64,000 bases of DNA from Lobosporangium transversale (taxonomy: Eukaryota; Mortierellomycota; Mortierellomycetes; Mortierellales; Mortierellaceae). Each line of letters opens with the position of its first letter. Position 1 is the stretch's first letter. Below the pieces are notes generated by a model that was given only the letters and a program-made list of their open reading frames with translations, was not told the DNA's origin and ran no database searches. Both the position numbers and the translations under genes were made by a program. The DNA lies in contig NW_019028983.1 in assembly GCF_002105155.1 (NCBI RefSeq), positions 708,001 to 772,000 on the forward strand, written 5' to 3'. Positions 1 through 14,044 of the stretch are shown here, in pieces.

Positions 1-520
1 CTAACAAACGATTAATGCGCAGAGTGATGCTTTTGGCGAAAGCTAGTGATCAAATGTTGGAAATCCATTGCTTTTTATAATAGTATCTAAGCAGCTCCAA
101 GTAGCTTCAAATGATCACCCCTCCTATCATCTCTATTGTTTTTGTTTTTGTTTTTGTTTTTGCTCTTGTTCCTGTTCCTACTTCTACTTTTATCAAGTTT
201 CTCCTCTTTCACCATCCCCTTGTTGTTCTCACTCACATGCTCGTTACTCAACATTTTGGGAAGTGTGGCTGAGAGGAATTGAAAGACCGTCTCTTTTTCC
301 TGCAAATCCAAATAAAAAAAATTCCGAGCCTGAATCGAGAAATGATTGTTTAATGTAACAGAATGCAATAATGCATTCATTCAACAGATATATTTGTATT
401 ATATTATTACTGGTGAAATATTAGAATAAGCGAGACATCAGAGCAAAAAAAAATGTATACATATAATATCAATCATATTACAGAGAGAGAGAGCTCTGCC
501 TGAGTTGATACTCTTCCCCT
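1..520. other. Unassigned flank with (GTTTTT)n repeat
   Basis: I see no gene I can support here. The open frames on both strands (about 68-380) consist largely of translation of the T-rich repeat and have no recognisable domain. The 3' UTR of the SUR7/PalI gene probably occupies the right-hand part, next to its stop at 521. Confidence 0.5.
138..162. repeat. (GTTTTT)n microsatellite
   Basis: About four copies of a six-base GTTTTT unit, followed by a decayed TTCC-type tail. It is a simple-sequence repeat. Confidence 0.85.
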
Positions 521-1634
521 TCAAGCATCCTGAATTTCTGCTTTGGATACAGGTACATCGTTTTGTTGAGTAGCAGCAGTATGAGGTGTAACGGTAACGT
601 TAGGATGTTTTTCAAAACGACCAGGGCAGCAAACTGCAAAGGCACTGAACACCGATCCAAAGATTGCCAATGGCGCCAGGGCCAACGTGATCCATACACC
701 TGGTCCTAATGAAGTCTTGGCCTCTGGCGTCAAATGTCTCTCATATTGGATTTTTCTGGACACATTCACGGTGAAGACAACTATCATGAGAAGTACACAG
801 CATAATGTCACTAAGAACATGAAAAATCCAGACATGGCATGGAGCCATCGTTTACGAAAACGAGGAGACAACGCAATTGCAGAGAGGACAAGTGCCAAAA
901 ATGCCACACAAGTTGCTATTAAAAATAAAAATAAAAATAAGCATAAAAATGAAAATAAAAATAAAAATAACATTGTGCAAGTCGGGAAGATTCTCTAGTC
1001 AGTAAATTTTCCCTTGGCACTTGACGGTAGGATAGTGTTTTTTTTTTTTTTTTTTTATGAGTCCAATGCAGCAATTCTCTTACCAGGAATGAATAGAAAA
1101 CTAGCCTTGTTGAAGCTTCTAACAGCGTTGGGTACATAGTGCTCGTCAGTATCAAAGATATTTGGTATGCCCTCTAGAAAAATAAAATAAAATAATCAGT
1201 GCTACCATTTTTAATATGTAAAGCAATGCATCAAAAAGAAAAACGACCAAAAACAATTGTCTACTTTGACATACCGAGAGTAAATCCAGTTTTGGGCTCG
1301 ATACAGGCGTTGATAACATTATCTTTCCCCTCACAGAAGTTCCACAGACCAAATGTCAACATGTTGTACGACGTGCTCAACCATCCACTCTTAGGACCAT
1401 CTCCTGTCGTATAAGTGACCTAACGTTGTTGTTTAAATTTTTGTGTTCATGAAAAGGGTTCTTTTTTATCGCAGTAGTTTGTATTTTGAATGCACAATCT
1501 CCTAGTCGATCTAGTACCTTGAGGAGATAGAATGCTGTGAAAAAACGGCCTGACCAGAGATTCCCAATGCTGACCAGGAAGAGAAGTAACGTTATAATGA
1601 GGTTGATTAAGAAGGACACAATAGGCACAAACAT
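521..1634 (-). CDS. SUR7/PalI-family four-helix membrane protein
   Basis: Four exons on the minus strand: 1518-1634, 1275-1419, 1084-1173 and 521-915, giving 248 residues. All junctions are GT..AG and in phase. The first helix lies at about residues 4-22. An extracellular loop follows with the claudin/SUR7-like signature GLWNFC (W65, C68) and a second cysteine (C78). Three more helices lie at about 115-140, 148-173 and 190-215, before a short polar cytosolic tail. Family members sit at the plasma membrane: Sur7 marks eisosome (MCC) patches and PalI/Rim9 assists the ambient-pH sensor. The sequence does not separate these two roles. The ATG at 1634 is preceded by purine-rich DNA, which is CT-rich on the coding strand. 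Confidence is high for the family and low for the subfamily. Confidence 0.8.
919..970. repeat. (ATAAAA)n repeat in SUR7/PalI intron 3
   Basis: An A-rich five/six-base repeat next to the acceptor of the last intron (916-1083) of the SUR7/PalI gene. On the coding strand it forms a long T-rich tract before the splice acceptor. The same intron also has a poly-T run at about 1039-1056. Confidence 0.8.
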
Positions 1635-2941
1635 GTTATATTAAGCTGAAAATCAATGCACGAGGAAAGAGGAAAGGATTAAGAATATTAAAGGTGTGGT
1701 GGACAACAACGGAAAGGATGTGGATGAGAAAGTAAAAGAAGAAAGAATTAGAAGGGATATCTCTTAAGTAAAAACGTGTTGCTTGCAGTAAGATGGAACG
1801 TAAGCAGGGATGACCAATGCGAGGTGTTACAAACAATTCGAGCCCTCTTTTTCATGGATGTGGTCATGGAGTAAGAGAGCACATCTTTTTTTAAGCTATA
1901 AATGGCTTTAGAGTGGAGCTCTCTACCTTTAAAAAAGGCGGTAACATTTCAAGGGTTCAGAGAGTAAAATAAATAGACTATGCGGACTATCCAACAAAAA
2001 AGCAGAGTTATTTTAGAGACTCCAGGTAATGTTTGTTTATAGATGCAGGTCAAGTAAGGGATCCAAAAAGAACAATGGACAAGTGCAAACAGAACAAGCC
2101 ATTCATGAAAAGCAGAAGCAGAAGCAGAGGATTAAAGAATAAAGTGACAGGTGTGGGAGAGGGATGCACCAAACAGATCTAGGACGTCTAACGACGATTA
2201 ATATCGCTGTATACATTACAGTCTCCATTTTTCTTTTACAAAAGGAGCGTTTGCTTGACTGTTATTTGAATTGTTCTTTTCACGCGTCAGCCTCCTAGAG
2301 GTTTACTGCAATGTCTAGACCAAGAAGCACCCTTGTTATCTTGCTTCAAACTAGGAGCGGAGAAGGTGAAGAAGTTTATGGTTCTCGGCCTCCGATACGC
2401 TGCGCTGTAGTACATATTCTAACTTGCTCTAGCTGCAAACTACATGTAATCCCTACATGAACTCTAGCTTGCTTATATTTCGACTTCTCCTAGAACTCCG
2501 CAGCCTTTTAGAAACAAGACCGATGGATGTAATTAACTGCCTTTAACGAGCAATGAGGCATTGACTATTAAAGTCCAACCCCAACAACATTCATTTTTGC
2601 CTTATCAGGATCCGTGTTGAATGAAAGAAATATCACTGTGTATCTGTGCATGATATTGATATTTTTATGCATACACACATGTCCATTTTATAGTTATTTT
2701 GCTTCGAATTCATTCTTCTCATTCTATTTCCTCTTCACTCCACATTGTTGAATGCCATCGCATCGAGTAGCTGGTCCGATATAATTCTTTGTGGGGTGAA
2801 AAATACAGAGAGAATTCGCCGCTTCCGTTGAAGCATTGGACGATAAAATCGCGGTATTTCTTCTCTTCCTCTTCTTTCTTTCGTTTCACTCTCTTTCACA
2901 CTTCCTCTTAAAACCTCCAGTTTCAAACAAGGCAAGCAGCC
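1635..2941. promoter_or_regulatory. Divergent intergenic region: SUR7/PalI and elongase
   Basis: This 1.3 kb holds the 5' regions of two divergent genes. Near 1655-1680 it is purine-rich, so CT-rich for the leftward gene. At 2715-2925 it is strongly CT-rich for the elongase, ending just before the ATG at 2942. I see no gene in the middle. A 50-codon frame at about 2311-2460 has no recognisable features. Confidence 0.6.
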
Positions 2942-4236
2942 ATGGATGCCCTCAAGAATCTCAGCACAAAGTACCTGAATCTAAACTTCGATGATGATCG
3001 CCACATCTTCCACAACACTGATCACTGGGCTATCGCACCACAACCCAAAGGGATCCTCTACCCAGAATATTATGACATTCTTGTCAATTGGCGTACTCCT
3101 CTTACAGTCGCAGCTCTTTATGTCCTCATGGTTGTACTCTTAAACCCCAAGGAAGGCAAGGTTTCTAGAGTGGTTGCAGCGGACAACGCCGTGAAGTTGA
3201 AAGGAACGGCAGCTCAACAAATTAAGCAGCTACAGCAGCAGGAATTGTCCCAGTCTTCGCCTTTTATGACAACTTTGGTTTTTGTCCACAATGCCATCCT
3301 CTGTATTTATTCTGGTTGGACATTCTACGGCATGTTCTTTGCCTGGAAGGAAGTCTTTACCACTCACTCTTTCATGGATGCTGTAAGTGAGATTCGAATT
3401 TTTTTTTTTTTTTTTTTTTTTGGGGGGAGCCAAAATCGATCTGATCTTGTTTTTCTATCCGTTCATGCTCACTATATACCATCCTTGTGTAGGTCTGCGA
3501 CACCGATGGTACATTTTGGGGCACCCTCGGTTTTTACTCCTATTACTTTTATCTCTCCAAGTACTGTACGTTTAAAAAATAAGAAAAGTTGCATTTGTAT
3601 TCCACTTAGCAATTGAAATGGGTGATTAATGCCTCTTGGAGTAATTCTTCTTTTGACGCAAAAAAAAACATAGATGAAATCCTTGATACAATCATCATTT
3701 TACTCAAGGGTCGTCGCTCCTCACTATTGCAGACCTATCATCATGCTGGTGCAATCATCACAATGTACTTGGGCTACAATTATCGTGCTCATCCTATCTG
3801 GATTTTCACCACTTTTAATTCCTTTGTGCACACAATCATGTATGCATATTATGGTAAGAGAAAAAGACAGCCTAAGCTTCATTTCCTCTTCTTTAGATAG
3901 ACATTGGCCTACTCTAAAATACTATTCATTCTCCCTTACCCAATCCAATCCTTAGCCGCGACATCCGTAGGTTTGAAACCCCCTGGCAAAAAATACCTTA
4001 CTTCGATGCAAATCACCCAGTTCTGGACCGGAAGCGCTCTGGCTCTCTGGTACGAAATTGGTGCTCCCGAAGGTTGCTTCTCAAACCCTGGATCACGTTT
4101 TGCCATTTGGGCCAACCTATCCTACGTATTCCCATTGACTTTCCTCTTCCTTGCCTTTGCCAGAAAAATGTATGGCGATCGTGGCAAGAAAACTAAAGTT
4201 ATTAATAAGACTGCTCAGTTCAAAAAAGAGAACTAG
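2942..4236 (+). CDS. ELO-family very-long-chain/PUFA fatty acid elongase
   Basis: Four exons: 2942-3382, 3493-3565, 3674-3853 and 3956-4236, giving 324 residues. It is the condensing enzyme (3-ketoacyl-CoA synthase) of the ER elongation cycle, adding two carbons from malonyl-CoA. The diagnostic motifs are present: KYYEILDT (about 170-177), QTYHH (191-195), and NSFVHTIMYAYY in the following helix. The first histidine of the usual HxxHH box is glutamine, as I recall from Mortierella PUFA elongases such as GLELO and MAELO. There are about seven hydrophobic segments and a lysine-rich C-terminus that would suit ER retention. Intron 1 carries a run of about 23 T. The ATG lies directly after a CT-rich leader. 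Chain-length specificity cannot be read from the sequence. Confidence 0.92.
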
Positions 4237-4362
4237 TTAGAAAAGCTGAGAAAGTAAACAAATAAAAATAATAATCGTGGGAATGTTAAACAATTCTGAA
4301 GTAATTCTCTTTATTTTTGTCTGGTATTTTTTTATTAATATGTCTTGACTAATTTCTCTTGA
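4237..4362. terminator. Convergent 3' ends: elongase and chitin synthase
   Basis: Only 126 bases separate two convergent stop codons. The spacer is A+T-rich with AATAAA-like words on the plus strand (about 4260-4270) and a TTTATT word near 4311, which reads AATAAA on the minus strand. The 3' UTRs must be very short or overlap. Confidence 0.6.
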
Positions 4363-7300
4363 TTACATGCCAACGCCAACACCCCCTTGATCATTCATAA
4401 TACTTCCATTTTGACTTAGCGTCGATACAGGCTGGTACCAACCAGTGATGCCATTGCTCAAGCCAAGTTTGATCCTTTTATCGCGTTCAAACTCGCACCA
4501 TTTCTTCATCACGATCTGACTCGAATCAAACTCGCCTTCTTTGGAGCCATGTGAATCCGCTTTGCCATCACCTTCGCCTTGCACCTTACGCGTTTGGCCC
4601 CACGTAAAGTCATCGAAGTGCCAGAATGCATAGGTTGGCAGTACGAAGTTCCAGATTGGAAGCGAAAGTAAGTACATGCCCATCCAACCAACGTACACAA
4701 TCTTGCGTGTCGTCATCAGAATCAAGATGGCTGGAAGGCCTAAAATAGCTGCCAATAACATGAGTGGAATGATCGGGACCGGCGTGATAATGAAAGAGAT
4801 GATAATTAAATACATTGTGAACGAGATGGCAGCAGGTAGGACCACAGTTCCCACCAGCTCCATGAAGATCACAAACTGCATCGAGAAACAGAACGTTCCA
4901 CAAAGATCTCGGATCAGAACCAGCTCCATCAGATTGTGGATTGTCGAGTTGATCCACCGACGGCGCTGAGACAACAAAACTGCGAAAGAGATAGGAACCT
5001 GGGTTTTGCAAACCGCCTGAGGAACAAACATCATCTTGCGCTTTGGGAATGTTCGAAGCATGAGCGTGGTCAAGTAACGATCCTCTCCCAAAAGCAGCAA
5101 GTTCTTCTTGTGAAGCGTATCAACAACGTTCTCGGAATAGTGCTCAACAATATCAGGATTGGCGAGAACAGGGACCCAATATCGATTAGGGCCCTTGGGA
5201 GCCTTGATGCGGTACATGCAAAAACAACCAGGAAGACAAGTCACGCCTCCAAAGATGGACTCAAATGCTTTTGATAGATGATGTGAAATGTAATACTCAA
5301 AAACTGACAAGAAAGCAATCATTATGATGGTTAGTCTTTCTGGCAGGTAAGATTTATAGCAAAGTTTGAAGAAAAACCAATTACTTTTTTTTTGTCCTAC
5401 CTTGGATCATGGAAACCCAAGATTCCTTCTTATTGGCGATCTTGGTCTCGCCACAAAGACCCATTACGGTTGGATCTTGAGCCATGCAGGCAACCATTCT
5501 GGTTAAAGAATCAGGATAGACCTTAGTGTCCGCATCAACCATGAGCACAAGCTCATAAAAGTCTGGTGTCACCTTGGTTACATTCCAAAACGCGTTGAAG
5601 AATTCATATTCCAACGGCGTCATGCGCTCATCAAACATCACTTTTTGCAGGAATGACATCAAAATAATCTGTGAATCCCTCTTGCCACGGTTTCCAGGTT
5701 TCTTGTCGCTTGATTCTGCAGGGGTTCCACATTTGACAATCACAATCATGGGGACTCTTTGGCGTTCTTCCATCGGAATTTCACAATCATCTGCATATTT
5801 ATAATATCCGGCGTAGATCTTGGCCATGTTGTGGCGCTTGGATCCGTCAGCAATAGCAATGTATGACTGGGGCTCGACTTCTTCGCGAGGGACCACAAAG
5901 TCAGTCATCATATCCAAGCAAATATCAGGTGTTGTTCTATCCTCATTTTCGCCACGAATAATGCCATCCGCAATGATCAAAAGTAGCTTATGGGTCGAAG
6001 GGTAGCTCGTGTTCGCAAGCGAGTCGCAAGTAGCTCGAAGGCCATCCATGCCTTCAGAATAGCATGTCACTAACATTAGCGTATGTAACAATGGACATTG
6101 CCGAGCCTCACCCTTGAGTTTGGATAGAGAGGCATTGAGACCTGCACGACTTAAACGTGACCCGCTTGTAAAGCTCGATGGCTTCAAGGAATCGGAACGC
6201 ATTTGACCGGGCCGCGGCATAGAACGTCCTTTCAAAGATGAACTAGACCGTGACATTTCAGTGTTTGAAGGTAAACTATTCCAGCGATTAGGTGGAGGAG
6301 GGAGACCGAGCGGAAACGGGAACTCTGTAGTAGCAGATATATGTGACCCATTGGGCGTGGTGGTGCCCGAGACGTCAACAGAGTATCGGGATCCTGAAGG
6401 TATGACATTGGCGCGAATACGCTCGGCACGGCTTGAATAATAAAAGACGACGAAGGTGCATAGAGATCTGTCACGTTAAAATTCCTCTAATTCTTGACTA
6501 AGCAGAATTAACTCAAAAAAATAAAATAAAATAAAACTTTACCGATTTGTCTCAGAATTTGGGCTCTCAACGTATGGCGAAGTGTTGTCGTCGACCCAGG
6601 CTTCAATGATCTCCTGGCGTCGAAGCTTTTCAGCAAAGGTCTTTTCGTCAAATGACCCTAATCTCCAGCTGAGGACCCATCCAAAGATGACAGCCAAAAA
6701 GAACCTGAGTAAGACAACGCCCAGGATGACGATCAGTGAGACATAGAGTACAATATCCGCGATCACGCATCCTAATGACATTTGATCAATGACCCCAACT
6801 TTGACAATCTCGACAAGGCACTTGCTGATATTGATGCGCTCCTTGGAATAGGACATGCTCAAACTGATATCTTTGCCTGCAAAGCTTCCATTCATGAAGG
6901 GAGCAAACGAAGGAGGGACGATAATATTGTCCTCCAACCAAGATAGTCGGTTAAGGTCCAGTACATTTCCATTATAGACCACATAGTTAGTCCCACTCTC
7001 TCTGAGATCCTCCCAGCTGAAGTAAACCTCACCCATAAATCGGAGATGCTTGATGTACTCACGTGCATTCATCGACCGTGGTCCTATATGGCAGCCTTGG
7101 GTCCCTAATCCACCAAGAGGCTTGGTGCCTGAGCCAGCACTTGTGACAACGCAAGGGAAATAGTTCCAGACATTCCCGAATTGGTCGTGCTGTTTAGCGC
7201 CTAAGACGCCTTTGCATGCATGATTGACTTTTTGAAACATAAATGTCATATCTCTCCCGCCAGCATCTGGGACTGGCTTGGCGAGTAAATTGCTTGTAAC

Positions 7301-8227
7301 GTTAGGGATTCCAGGTACAGGAGGATGGTTGAAGTCTTTGAGTAAGTAAGCGCGGCCCAAGAGAACCGCTGATTGATTATCAACGTGGCCATGCCGGATA
7401 CGGCTGGGTTCCTTGCCACAAAGAACAACATTGAAGCCAAAAGTGAGGAATCCGACTGAGAAGCATAGCATGAAAATGATGAATACCAGCGCGACCTTTT
7501 CGCGCCAGGCTTGTTGGATTTCTGAAGTATGCTTGCCTGTTATGCAGTAAGAGAAGAGAGTGAAAGAGTCAGGTAGAAGTATAATATGTCCGGGCTATAG
7601 AAGATTCCTTTTTTTTTTTTTTTTTTTTTTTTGACTTTCGAAAATAGATACATATCATTATGGGTCTTTACCAAGCAATACAAGAAGAGGAGGTGGAAAG
7701 CAACAAGTCACCATCCTAGAAAACGCCACCCAGACGGATGGACATCGACTGGGCTCTTCTCCTCCATCCCTGGAAGCCTTATTATGTTTCTTGCGCTTCT
7801 CCATCCTTTCAGCCTTCGCCTTGTCAAGATCATGCTGTTGCAATTGGTCCGGTCGGCGTTTCCGCACTGTGTGTTGATTATTAGTGTCATGACTATCATT
7901 AATCTTATTATCACGATCATCATGCACAAGTCCTGCTACCACGGAATCCCTGGGATATTTTTCAGATGATGGCTGTATGTTATCATGATTGTAACGACGA
8001 TGATGGTTATGATAACTTTGTTGCAGACTCTGTTCAATGGATCCATTTCGATTGGCATGACGATTAATGCCAGGTGGCTGAGTAACGATAGTCAGTCCTC
8101 CATTATTTCTATGGCCATGATGGTGGACTGGTTGTGGTTGCGGAAGTCGCACACCAAGTGTTTGTGAGAGCTCAGAATATAAGTCGTCGCTACTGCCATT
8201 CTCCAAGTCAAATTCCTTTTCTTTCAT
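4363..8227 (-). CDS. Chitin synthase, class IV type
   Basis: Four exons: 7672-8227, 6543-7536, 5401-6467 and 4363-5303, giving 1185 residues. It is a processive GT2 enzyme that makes chitin from UDP-GlcNAc at the plasma membrane. A polar 185-residue N-terminus, rich in His and Asn, is followed by a first hydrophobic segment (about 195-225). Next come a cytochrome-b5-like region ([11 protein letters not shown], about 340), a second hydrophobic block (about 435-470) and the catalytic domain. The catalytic signatures are intact: VDAD with D828 and D830, GEDR at 945-948, and QRRRW at 985-989. C-terminal membrane helices follow. There is no myosin motor, so it is class IV (Chs3-like) rather than class V or VII. 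Activators of the Chs4 type are expected but not seen here. Compare the fusion at 27274-32042. Confidence 0.95.
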
Positions 8228-8923
8228 CTAGATGAAAAGAAAAAGAAAAAGAAAACGGGAAGAAAGGGCGAGATTTGTCATTTAGGTGCTGTCTTTTTAT
8301 TTTTTTTTTTAAGTTTGTAGATCCGAGAAGTGTCATATTTGAACACAGCCGCGTAAAATGCCAAGCCGTCATAGGAGGGATGTGGAGTAACCATGAGCTG
8401 ACGAAGAATATGGGGATGAAAATATGGTGAATACCTTAACTGCCAAATCAATATATCAGGCACCAGCTACAGGTTTGAGCCGATGAAAGATATTATGGTA
8501 TAAATAGGAGTATATCAATTAAACAGGCAATAGAGCAAAGGAGAAATGATAGAGGAAAAAAAAAAAAAAAAAAAAAAGTGATAGTAGAAGCACCAACAAG
8601 CTTGACGGGTTGTTTACCAATTGTGATGTTAGATATTGCGATAAAAGCAATAGAGAGTATATGAATGGGCCAGAGCAAGACAGGAGATAGCGCAAACGGT
8701 TCAATAGAAGGAAAGGACCAAGCTTTAGTTATAAGATATAAAAAACGGTGATAGCCGTTGAAAATGGAATATGGTATGCAGTCATGCATCCAATTTTTCG
8801 GTAGAGTTGCTAGTCTTCTAATTAAGGTAAGCAGTATTCCTGTTTGCTCTTTGCACATGTGTCATACACCTGAATTGGTCTTGTTCATTATTTTATGCAC
8901 TTTTAAAAAAAACTATGTAATCA
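8228..8923. promoter_or_regulatory. Chitin synthase 5' region and Nup85 3' region
   Basis: Purine-rich DNA at 8228-8265 (CT-rich on the coding strand) lies immediately upstream of the chitin synthase ATG. A run of about 23 A at about 8555-8577 sits mid-spacer. The remainder holds the Nup85 3' UTR. I see no gene. Confidence 0.55.
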
Positions 8924-10839
8924 TCATTGATCAGCGCTATTAGGAGGGTGTACAAGTGACCGAGCAAGGTTTCTAACTAAAGAGAGTCGAATAATATTCA
9001 GTTGCTTCTCCCTTTCTTCCACTGTCGACCCTTCTGATGCTATATTTGCAGGCAACCGCTTGAGATATTCTGCTTTATGTTGTGATCCAACAATCTCCTC
9101 CAAGCACCACATGAGCTCATATGTGTCGCTTGAATCAAAGATCACTCGCTGCTTATTCTCCAGTAGAGGCAATGCATCAAATAAAATTGCAGCCCAATAC
9201 CTGATCGATGCTTTTCCCATCGTCAACAGCTTTCTCAATATACGTCCTGCATTCATAAGGTTGCCGTTCTAGGAAAGAAAGAGATGTAAAGGATTGTAGT
9301 TAAGTATATAAGCCACCAGTGGAATTAGATAAAACGATTTGTTGATTTGTATAAAATAATAGTAATTGTTATTAAAGTTTTTACCTTGTATTCCTGATGG
9401 AATTGAACATAGAGGCGAAAAAAGTCAACATGTCGGTTTGAGGTTCGATCCGAGAGAGATATGAGTGTGTCCTCTAGGTCAAACTGGCCACTCTTCAAGT
9501 ATCTCTGCATTAACTCATCTACTACTTTGGCTACGCGGTCATCATCACAGGAGGCAATGAAATGCTGGATCGCAAGTATGTATTCGCCGCGCTTCGCCTC
9601 TTCTACACCAATAACCTGTTATAATCATCATATAAATATATGTATTAGCTACGACTCATGACAAAAGATATTCGAGTTAAAGTCGTAGCACCTTTTAGAC
9701 GATTTCAAACTTACTCTGTTGATAGAGCGTAGTGCATCTGAAAGTTCGTTATCTTCACAAAATTTGAGTACTTTGTTGGCGTGGCTAGGTGTTTGCAAGG
9801 GCACGTGACAAATCCACTGCAAAGCGCAAAAGGAGATCAGATGAGTTTATGTCATTCAAGTATTTATCACTAGACATTATAAAAAGCGCTTACCTCTGAC
9901 AGCATAGCTCTACCGGTATGTCCGCACCTAAGCAGATAGCCAGCGACAACCTCCCAAAGACCTGTGTTAGACATAAGACTTTGAGCATAGCTAATCACGA
10001 AAAAATCGCGGACATCCAGTTCAAATTCAGCAGTGATATCTTGAAGTTGAAGGTCGCCTATATTTAAATATCCATACTGCTGAAGAATGTCAGCGAGATG
10101 GGCAACAAGCCAAGGATGATAGCTCCCGCAGTGACGAAGAGTCTATATAATACACGCATGTTGAAGGGACATTGTCAATAAGAGTCGATCGATTATGCCA
10201 AAATATTCAGGTTTATGTCGTATTGATACCTTGATGGCGTCCATCTCCAAGACAGCGATCTTGATCCTGTTCAAAAGTGACACCTCTGTATCATCTAGAT
10301 ATTTCTCTACACATAATTTCAGTACTGGCAAAAGCTCATATCTGCGAATTTCTGGATTGTTGTAGAGAAGGATGGCGGAGAAAGCTTCTTCCCAAGATTC
10401 TGTAGAAGTAAGAATTGTCTCAATATCTCCAGACAATATACCCGCAGCTTTCTTCCCACCCGCTCCAAGGCGAGAGACTTGCGAAGAGTTTGCGAATTTT
10501 CTAAGCAAACAAAGCGGTTAATCATCTATTTGAAGGAGAAGGGGCTTAAAGAAATAAAAATAAAAAAAAAAAAAAAAAACCTACTCGCATGCTCTGCTCC
10601 ATTTTTTATGTCGATCCCGACTCTTGCCATCTGGTGCTATTGACCCAGAGGATGGGATCTCTCGAAGCAATTTTAGTAGAGCCTCTAAAGCATCAGCTTT
10701 ATCTTCGTTTGTTTCTTCGCTTAGGATTTGCTCCACCATAAACACGACAGAGTTTCCAAGACCGCGCAACAGACATCTAGTGAGACGTAAGGTAATGCCA
10801 TTTAGAATAGTCGAACTAAATAAATAATAATAGCAAAGG

Positions 10840-10870
<31 letters not shown>

Positions 10871-12057
10871 CCTGCGGCTTACTGATGAATATAGGGCCAG
10901 AATTGAGGATTTGATAGTTTGTCTTCAGATCTGAGTAACTGTTCGCCAATACTCAAGTCAATCCCTAGTATGTCATATTGATACACTCAAAGTTTAGACT
11001 AGACGTAGGGATATAAGCATATTATTAAAAAAGATGTTTTCTGTGTTCATACCTGTGAAAACATGTGATGCAAGCCACTCGCTATACATGAACGCAATTG
11101 GCTTATCCTGATCTTTTGTGAAGAAAATACATTCAGAAAGATGCCAGATTGCAGCAATTCCTTCGATAAGGTCAAGTTCATGAGAATTTTCGTCCATTTC
11201 CTTAGTCTCCATATCCTTCTTTGATTGTACCTTTCGGAATAGAAAAAAAACACGATTTAGTATTTATTTTGTTCCATTCTCTATATAGCGTCGTGTTCAT
11301 TAACGCACTCATTTTAATAATTTCTTTTTCTTTTTAAAATAAAACTCACATAGAGCTGAACAAGATACTTCTTGATCCCTGCATAGTATAAATCGTAATT
11401 GCGTTTATAATTTTCACGTCCCTTGCGAGGATCCAAGTCTGTTACTTTAGTAAACACATCAAATATCTGCGTGATAAACTAGCGATGATAACAAAACAAT
11501 GTAGAATCTGTCGTGAGTTTAAATTGAACCTAAATCAATGCGAATGCCTCCCTTTAACACAAGAAAAAAATGGAGCCACCTACTGGAATACGACACTTAG
11601 GGATCGATGCTTGACACAGGAACACTGTATTATCCTTAGCTGACATCTGCTGTCTGATGGGAAACTAGGTTGTACAATAACAATAGACACATTGATATGG
11701 ATATTATCCTTCTTGAAAGAACTAGTACGAGACAAACGCTCTTTTATATACCTCTTCAGCAGCTTTTTTCCCTGCCACATAGACAGCAATCTCATTGGTG
11801 CTAGGTCTGAATGTGGCCGCAAGTGTTCTGTTGCTCTGGGCCCAAGATTCTACAGGCAAGTCCTTGCCAATAGGACTAGGATCCAGATGCATGTCGAAAA
11901 CATAGTCATCCTCTGTTTCTGGTTCATTTAACACATCCTGGTAAGTGCTCGCATCCCTAATATCGACCGTCGGTATACTGAAAATGGATTGACTGTTTTT
12001 GCTTGCGCTGAATTTGGATGCTGAGGCCGAAGGCTGGATCAGAGGGATACTTGTCAT
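8924..12057 (-). CDS. NUP85: Nucleoporin Nup85 (Y-complex)
   Basis: Eleven exons: 11752-12057, 11584-11649, 11350-11478, 11053-11230, 10883-10964, 10585-10776, 10230-10500, 9894-10142, 9715-9816, 9385-9615 and 8924-9268, giving 716 residues (human Nup85 is 656). It is a structural alpha-helical subunit of the Nup107-160 Y-complex of the nuclear pore. Family landmarks near the C-terminus include LLENKQRVIF, SDTYELMWCLEE and LSLVRNLARSLV, which closely follow the vertebrate protein. Two acceptors are ambiguous but in frame either way (11478 or 11466, and the short 66-base exon). An upstream ATG at 12171 would add 38 residues. I prefer the one at 12057 because the extra segment looks non-conserved. 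Two introns carry runs of 19-30 A or T. Confidence 0.9.
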
Positions 12058-13589
<1,532 letters not shown>

Positions 13590-14044
13590 AAGGGTTGCTC
13601 CCCCTCCTCCCTTCCCCTGCCGCAGTTCATTTTGTGGTGTGGTTCTGTAGTTCAAGGGCTTTATTCATAGCAAAGTTTGTTAAAGTGGTCAAATATGAAT
13701 CCTTTCTACAAGCAAAATAAACAATTGTTTGTCACAACCATATTTTTATGTTAAACAAAAAGTATACATGTATTTGCTGTGCACTATGATGCTGAGAAGG
13801 ATAAGAAAAACAATGGGATCAAGCAACCCTGGGCTTTGGACTTTTTTCTACTCCCTCTGCCCAACCCGACAGCCTTCATGTCCCAAGTTAGAAACCACTA
13901 GTCGCGATCTGTCCCTCCCTCTCCTTACATTCTCGCCAAGTTTCGTATACATATTTTCCTCACTTTCCTTTCTCCTTTCATCAACTACTTTTTCAAATTC
14001 ATCCTTGTTACCATCAAAAGCTTCGACATTCTCTTCTTACTTGA
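13590..14044. promoter_or_regulatory. Polyubiquitin 3' UTR and PalC-type promoter
   Basis: The left part holds the ubiquitin 3' UTR with an AATAAA at 13716-13721. The right part, about 13905-14040, is CT-rich on the coding strand and runs up to the PalC-type ATG at 14045. I see no gene. Confidence 0.6.
13716..13721 (+). terminator. Poly(A) signal of polyubiquitin gene
   Basis: A canonical AATAAA about 127 bases after the polyubiquitin stop codon, in A+T-rich sequence. Confidence 0.6.

Noticed and set aside
258-310. Short stretch resembling the 5' half of a tRNA-Ser/Leu (GTGGCTGAG)
   Set aside because: The 3' half, the T arm and a matching acceptor stem are missing.
8278-8858. Several 60-120-codon frames downstream of the Nup85 gene
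   Set aside because: They are driven by homopolymer runs (poly-Phe or poly-Lys) and have no domain.
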